A stretch of 64,000 nucleotides of DNA from Geminicoccus sp036263595 (GTDB taxonomy: Bacteria; Pseudomonadota; Alphaproteobacteria; Geminicoccales; Geminicoccaceae): NCBI RefSeq assembly GCF_036263595.1, contig NZ_DATAGQ010000194.1:1-64000 (forward strand), in the 5' to 3' direction. Positions 59,918 to 64,000 of the stretch are shown here, piece by piece. Positions within the stretch are counted from its first letter, which is position 1, and each line of letters opens with the position of its first letter. The position numbers and the translations under genes were made by a program. The notes under the pieces were generated by a model. It did no database searches. It was not told the origin of the DNA and saw nothing but the letters and a program-made list of their open reading frames with translations.

Positions 59918-61129
59918 ATGCCCTTGTCCCGCCTAGACAGCCTCGGCGAGTTTCCGTTCCGCCGGCTGGCCGGTCTGTTGGCGGACCTCTCGCCGCCATC
60001 CGCCCGCCCGGTGCTGGACCTCGGGATCGGCGAGCCGCAGCATCCGGTCCCGCCGATCCTCGCTGAGACGCTTGCCAGGCATGCCGGCAGCTGGAACCGC
60101 TACCCGCCGCCCACCGGTACGCCCTCCTTCCGGCGGACGGTCCTGCGCTGGCTGTCCCGGCGCAACCGGCTCCCGGAGGACGCGCTCGACCCCGACCGGC
60201 ACGTGCTGGCGGTCGCCGGAACCAAGGAGGCGTTGTTCCTGGCAGCGCTGCTCGCCGTCGACCGGGTCCGCCGGAGCAGGCCGGTGGTGCTGATGCCCAC
60301 GCCGTTCTATGCGGTCTATCTCGGGGCGGCAGTCATGGCCGGGGCGGAGCCGGTGCTCCTGCCCAGCACCGCCGCGCACGGCTTCCTGCCCGATCTCGAC
60401 GCGATCCCCACAGACGTGCTGGAGCGGGCTGCGGCCTTCTATCTCTGCACGCCGTCCAACCCGCAGGGCGCCGTGGCGGACCGTGCCTATCTCGCCCGGG
60501 CCATCGCCCTGGCCCGCCGGCATGGCTTCGTCCTCATCCTCGACGAGTGCTATGCCGAGCTCTGGGACAGAGAGCCCCCGCCCGGCGGCGTGGACGTCGC
60601 GATCAACGAGACCGGCAGCATCGAGCAGGTCCTCGTGTTCCATTCGCTGAGCAAGCGGTCGAATGCGGCAGGCCTGCGCTCCGGCTTCGTCGCCGGCGAT
60701 CCGCGCCTCGTCCAGGCCTTCGCGAAGCTGCGGGCCTATGCGGCGGCCACACAGCCCGTGCCGGTCATGGAAGCTGCCGAGGCCTTGTGGAACGACGAGG
60801 CGCATGTCGAGGAGAACCGCCGCCTCTACCGGCAGAAGTTCGATGTGGCCGAACAGCGCCTTGCCGGCCGTTTCGGCTTCTTCCGGCCTCCTGCCGGATT
60901 CTTCCTGTGGCTTGATGTCGGTGACGGGGTGGCGGCCACAGCCAGGCTCTGGCACCAGGCTGGATTGAAGGTCCTGCCCGGTGCCTATCTCGACGGCCCC
61001 GAACCCACCTCCAGTGCCTATGTCCGTCTGGCGCTGGTCCACGATCTCGGGACGATCGCCGATGCGCTCGACCGCTTCGCCACCACGCTTGCCCCAACAG
61101 ATCGAGTGGCTCGATCGGGAGGATCCTGA
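59918..61129 (+). CDS. PLP aminotransferase, succinyl-DAP aminotransferase (DapC)-like
   Basis: About 403 residues from ATG 59918 (MPLSRLDSLGEFPFRRL). LDLGIGEPQHPVPPIL opens the fold, YLCTPSNPQGAV has the NP loop, and the PLP lysine is in FHSLSKRSNAAGLRSGFVAG, with the SKRSNxAGxR arrangement typical of DapC-type enzymes. It probably transaminates N-succinyl-2-amino-6-ketopimelate in lysine and peptidoglycan precursor synthesis. Position before ftsK and lolA is a known alphaproteobacterial order. ftsK starts two bases after its stop. Confidence 0.9.
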   Translation: MPLSRLDSLGEFPFRRLAGLLADLSPPSARPVLDLGIGEPQHPVPPILAETLARHAGSWNRYPPPTGTPSFRRTVLRWLSRRNRLPEDALDPDRHVLAVAGTKEALFLAALLAVDRVRRSRPVVLMPTPFYAVYLGAAVMAGAEPVLLPSTAAHGFLPDLDAIPTDVLERAAAFYLCTPSNPQGAVADRAYLARAIALARRHGFVLILDECYAELWDREPPPGGVDVAINETGSIEQVLVFHSLSKRSNAAGLRSGFVAGDPRLVQAFAKLRAYAAATQPVPVMEAAEALWNDEAHVEENRRLYRQKFDVAEQRLAGRFGFFRPPAGFFLWLDVGDGVAATARLWHQAGLKVLPGAYLDGPEPTSSAYVRLALVHDLGTIADALDRFATTLAPTDRVARSGGS

Positions 61130-61130
61130 C

Positions 61131-63779
61131 TTGGCAACGACGGTCGATCATCTCCGCGGCGAGCGGCCGTTCGCCGGCCTGGTCGCCACCATGCGCCGGC
61201 TGGTGGTGGGCCTGGGCTGGCTGGCGGTGGCCGGCCTGCTGGCCATCGCGGTCTGGGGCTTCGATCCGGCCGATCCGTCCTTCAACACCGCCACCAGTGC
61301 CGCCCCCGCCAACCCGCTGGACCTGTTCGGCGCCTATGCCGCGGACCTCGTGCTGCAGCTGTTCGGCGTGGCGGTGTGGCTGCCGATCGCCGTGTTCGCG
61401 GTCTGGGGGATCCGTCTCGTCGCGGACAAGCCCTTCTACAGCGTGCTGCTCCCGCCCACGGCCCTGCCGATGGCGCTGTTGGGTCTGTGCGCCTTCCTGG
61501 CGACCCAGCCCCAGCCAGACGCGGCGAGCTGGCCGCTGCGGGTAGGCCTTGGCGGCTTTGTCGGGCGCTTCCTCCACGAGACCCTGCACCCGATGGTGGG
61601 CGGCGTGCTCTACGGCTGGGGGGCCGTTCTGCTCACCCTGGCAGCCGGCATCCTGGCCTTCGGCATTCCGCTGACCGATGGTCGCTGGAAGCTGTTCGGC
61701 CTGGCGCGGCCAAGGAGCCGGCGGCATCATCTCGAGCGCAAGCAGCAGCCCGGGCCCTCGTTCCTCGCCAGGCTGTCCCTGCCGCGCCTGCCCGCCATCG
61801 GCGGCAGGACAATCGCAGGTGCGAACGTCGTCTGCGGCCTAATCGCTCAGGTTCGGGGGCGGGTTGCGGCCCTGTTTCGCACGAACGAACCCGAGAAGCC
61901 GGTGCGCCCCCGCCGCCCGGGCGTCCGCCGTCCCGAGCCCGACAGCTACGACGACGACACGAACGAACCCGAGCAGGAACTGGCGAAGCCCACCCGTGGC
62001 CGTGGCCGGACCGCCAGTGCTCCGCCCGAGCCGGTGCAACCGGATCCACGCGATTACATGAACGAACCCGAGGATGACGACGAGGACGAGGATGACCTCA
62101 TCCCGTTCCCGCCCCCCGCCAAGGGTGGTGGTGGCCGTGCGTCCATCCCGGCGCCCGCCGCCAAGACGACGGTGGCGGTGCTGCGGCCATCCGATCCTGC
62201 GCGCACCGCCGCGTCGGACGACGGCTTCGAGCTTCCCGACCTGGAGTTTCTGACGCCGCCCAAGCACAAGCCGAACGCGGCAATCACCAAGGAGAAGCTG
62301 CACGAGACCAGCCGCCAGCTGGAAACCGTGCTGGACGATTTCGGCGTGCGCGGCGAGATCACCGATGCCAAGCCCGGCCCGGTTGTCACCCTCTACGAGC
62401 TGGAGCCTGCCCCCGGCACCCGGGCGGCGCGCGTCATCAGCCTTGCCGACGACATCGCCCGCTCGCTCTGCGCCCTTTCGGTCCGCGTCGCCACTGTGCC
62501 CGGCCGCAACGTGATCGGCGTCGAGCTGCCGAACGATGTCCGTGAGACGGTGTTCCTGAAGGAGCTGCTGGACAGCCCGCAGTTCACGGAGACCTCGGCC
62601 CGCCTGGCCCTGGCACTCGGCAAGGACATCTCCGGCAAGCCGATCATGGTCGACCTTGCCCGGATGCCGCATCTCCTGATCGCCGGCACCACCGGTGCCG
62701 GCAAGTCGGTTGCCATCAACGCCATGATCCTCTCGCTGCTCTACCGGCTGACGCCCAAGCAGTGCCGGATCATCATGATCGACCCCAAGGTCATCGAGCT
62801 CTCGGTCTACGACCACATCCCGCACCTCCTGGCCCCGGTCGTCACCGAGCCCGGCAAGGCGGTGGTGGCGCTCAAATGGGTCGTCAGGCAGATGGACGAG
62901 CGCTACCGGCTCATGTCGCACCTGGGTGTCCGCGACATCTTCGCCTTCAACCGGCGGATCGAGGCGGCCAAGGCGCAGGGCGAGACACTGAACCGGCGCG
63001 TACGCACCGGCTTCGAACCCAACACCGGGGCGCCGACCTTCGAGGACCAGCCGATCGAGATGAAGTCGCTGCCGCTGATCGTCGTCATCGTCGACGAGGT
63101 GGCCGACCTCATGCTCACCGCCGGCAAGGAGATCGAGAACGCGATCCAGCGCCTCTCGCAAAAGGCCCGCGCCGCCGGCATCCACCTGATCGTCGCAACG
63201 CAGCGCCCCTCGGTCGACGTGCTGACCGGTGTCATCAAGGCGAACCTGCCGTCCCGGATCTCCTTCCGGGTGTCGTCCAAGATCGACAGCCGCACCATCC
63301 TGAGCGAGCCGGGTGCCGAGCAGTTGCTGGGCCAGGGCGACATGCTGTTCATGATGCCGGGGGACCGGATCCTGCGCATCCATGGCCCGCTCGTGACCGA
63401 CGACGACGTTGCGCGGGTGGTGACCCACCTGAAGGCGCAGGGCGAGCCCGATTATGTCGATGCGGTGACCGACGACGTGGCCGCCGAGGAGGGCGGCAGC
63501 GGTGGCGACGGGAACGGCCCGCAGGGTGCCATGTTCGGTTCAGGCGGCGAGGCCGGCGGCGACGCCATGTACCAGGAAGCGATCAAGGTCGTTGCGCGCG
63601 ACGGGAAGGCCTCCACATCTTATCTGCAGCGCAAGCTCAACATCGGCTACAACACGGCTGCCAAGCTGATCGAGCGGATGGAGCAGGATCGACTGATCAC
63701 GCCCGCCGACCATGTCGGGCGCCGCCAGGTCCTGATGGGCCGTGGCGGGGTGGATGGCGACGAGCCTACGGAATTCTGA
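61131..63779 (+). CDS. ftsK: DNA translocase FtsK
   Basis: About 882 residues from TTG 61131, chosen because GGAGG lies eight bases upstream. The N-terminus has about four membrane helices (residues 25-190). A linker (about 190-390) follows, rich in Pro, Arg, Glu and Asp, and contains three NEP repeats encoded by the shared 15-base motif. The motor domain has Walker A GTTGAGKSVAIN and Walker B PLIVVIVDEVADLM. The C-terminal gamma winged helix (AIKVVARDGKASTSYLQRKLNIGYNTAAKLIERME) reads KOPS polarity sequences. It segregates the chromosome terminus at the septum. lolA follows after 45 bases. Confidence 0.96.
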   Translation: MATTVDHLRGERPFAGLVATMRRLVVGLGWLAVAGLLAIAVWGFDPADPSFNTATSAAPANPLDLFGAYAADLVLQLFGVAVWLPIAVFAVWGIRLVADKPFYSVLLPPTALPMALLGLCAFLATQPQPDAASWPLRVGLGGFVGRFLHETLHPMVGGVLYGWGAVLLTLAAGILAFGIPLTDGRWKLFGLARPRSRRHHLERKQQPGPSFLARLSLPRLPAIGGRTIAGANVVCGLIAQVRGRVAALFRTNEPEKPVRPRRPGVRRPEPDSYDDDTNEPEQELAKPTRGRGRTASAPPEPVQPDPRDYMNEPEDDDEDEDDLIPFPPPAKGGGGRASIPAPAAKTTVAVLRPSDPARTAASDDGFELPDLEFLTPPKHKPNAAITKEKLHETSRQLETVLDDFGVRGEITDAKPGPVVTLYELEPAPGTRAARVISLADDIARSLCALSVRVATVPGRNVIGVELPNDVRETVFLKELLDSPQFTETSARLALALGKDISGKPIMVDLARMPHLLIAGTTGAGKSVAINAMILSLLYRLTPKQCRIIMIDPKVIELSVYDHIPHLLAPVVTEPGKAVVALKWVVRQMDERYRLMSHLGVRDIFAFNRRIEAAKAQGETLNRRVRTGFEPNTGAPTFEDQPIEMKSLPLIVVIVDEVADLMLTAGKEIENAIQRLSQKARAAGIHLIVATQRPSVDVLTGVIKANLPSRISFRVSSKIDSRTILSEPGAEQLLGQGDMLFMMPGDRILRIHGPLVTDDDVARVVTHLKAQGEPDYVDAVTDDVAAEEGGSGGDGNGPQGAMFGSGGEAGGDAMYQEAIKVVARDGKASTSYLQRKLNIGYNTAAKLIERMEQDRLITPADHVGRRQVLMGRGGVDGDEPTEF
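61880..62071 (+). repeat. three copies of the CAYGAACGAACCCRA motif in the ftsK linker
   Basis: Copies are at 61880-61894, 61958-61972 and 62057-62071. All are in frame and encode TNEP, TNEP and MNEP. Spacing is 78 and 99 bases. The preceding codons (CGC, GAC, TAC) all end in C, as they do for the copies at 9999-10097. Other Glu-Pro pairs in the same linker use GAGCCC or GAGCCG, so the motif is not simply the favoured codon choice. Confidence 0.9.
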
Positions 63780-63824
63780 TCCCCCTGGCAGGGTCCGGGA
63801 GGGGTCGTGCAGGAAGGATGAACG

Positions 63825-64000
63825 TTGACGTCACGACGTCTGTTTCTTTCGACGGTGCTGGCAGGTCTGGCGGTACCGGTCCTCGCTGAAGCGGCGCTCA
63901 CGGCGGCCGAGCAGGCAGCGGTGGATTCGGTCACCAGATGGATGCGCGGCCTGAAGACGCTGACCGCGACCTTCGTCCAGATCGCCCCTGACGGCGCGTT
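63825..64000 (+). CDS. lolA: outer-membrane lipoprotein carrier LolA (N-terminal part)
   Basis: Partial gene running off the window. The likely start is TTG 63825, with AGGAAGGA about seven bases upstream. It begins with a signal peptide (RRLFLSTVLAGLAVPVLAEA), and the mature part opens VDSVTRWMRGLKTLTATFVQIAPDG, which matches the LolA helix and first strands. LolA shuttles lipoproteins across the periplasm. Its place after ftsK is the usual alphaproteobacterial order. Confidence 0.88.
   Translation, partial: MTSRRLFLSTVLAGLAVPVLAEAALTAAEQAAVDSVTRWMRGLKTLTATFVQIAPDGA

Noticed and set aside
1..64000. CRISPR arrays, insertion sequences, prophage genes, rRNA
   Set aside because: No regularly spaced direct repeats, transposase motifs, phage structural genes or rRNA sequence were seen.

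Overview
The window is a GC-rich chromosomal segment from an alphaproteobacterium, probably of the Rhodospirillales/Geminicoccales kind. The evidence is gene content and order. Familiar alphaproteobacterial runs include a thioredoxin-TPR gene followed by a Lon-N-domain gene, a Trm112-like gene and a DUF971 gene; recJ-glpX-hom-aminotransferase; and aminotransferase-ftsK-lolA. PHA synthase, a phasin, UbiK, CsaA, a TetR/COQ9-like regulator and class II histone-deacetylase-like genes also fit. The species cannot be named from the sequence. There are no rRNA genes, CRISPR arrays, insertion sequences or phage genes. One tRNA (Gly-GCC) is present.

Layout. 1-2375: the end of a sugar ABC importer operon (two permeases) overlapping an ADP-dependent-type sugar kinase. 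2580-6515: a small unknown protein, an M23 peptidase, a beta-hydroxyacid-type dehydrogenase and an HDAC-like amidohydrolase. 6771-11921: a tightly overlapping surface-polysaccharide-type operon with a glycosyltransferase, an asparagine-synthetase-like protein lacking the glutaminase cysteine, a hexapeptide acyltransferase and a flippase-like membrane protein. 11933-13619: a 2H phosphoesterase-like protein and CorA. 13781-20492: part of a type II secretion system (secretin gspD, ATPase gspE, platform gspF, prepilin peptidase) plus a small STN-like exported protein. 20527-26939: recJ, glpX, hom, an aminotransferase and a lipoprotein. 27056-32328: phaC, a GGDEF/EAL pseudogene broken by two single-base deletions, a DUF2161 nuclease-fold protein and tRNA-Gly. 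32494-39757: a long co-directional housekeeping run joined by 4-base stop/start overlaps. 39767-43507: csaA, a phasin with heptad repeats, a TetR-like regulator, proC, a YbjN protein and ubiK. 43638-46308: lgt, midA-like and pgeF. 46309-47218: a markedly AT-rich island with one unknown gene. 47230-49792: an ABC exporter coupled to a TAXI binding protein. 50061-56154: ald, a MocR regulator and xsc, pointing to taurine/sulfonate use. 56252-64000: an unknown protein, a CPA2 antiporter with a cyclic-nucleotide-binding domain, small hypotheticals, a DapC-like aminotransferase, ftsK and the start of lolA.

The most unusual signal is a 15-base motif, CAYGAACGAACCCRA. It occurs six times, always on the same strand and in the same reading frame, encoding [T/M]-N-E-P. 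Three copies lie in the disordered N-terminus of the acyltransferase (9999-10097) and three in the disordered linker of FtsK (61880-62071), about 52 kb apart. Its synonymous positions are fixed although other Glu-Pro pairs nearby use different codons, which suggests a DNA- or RNA-level element. The second notable pattern is an NTGA series of coupled starts (ATGA, GTGA, TTGA) that appears to include CTGA: two genes have conserved N-termini that can only be reached from a CTG overlapping the previous stop.
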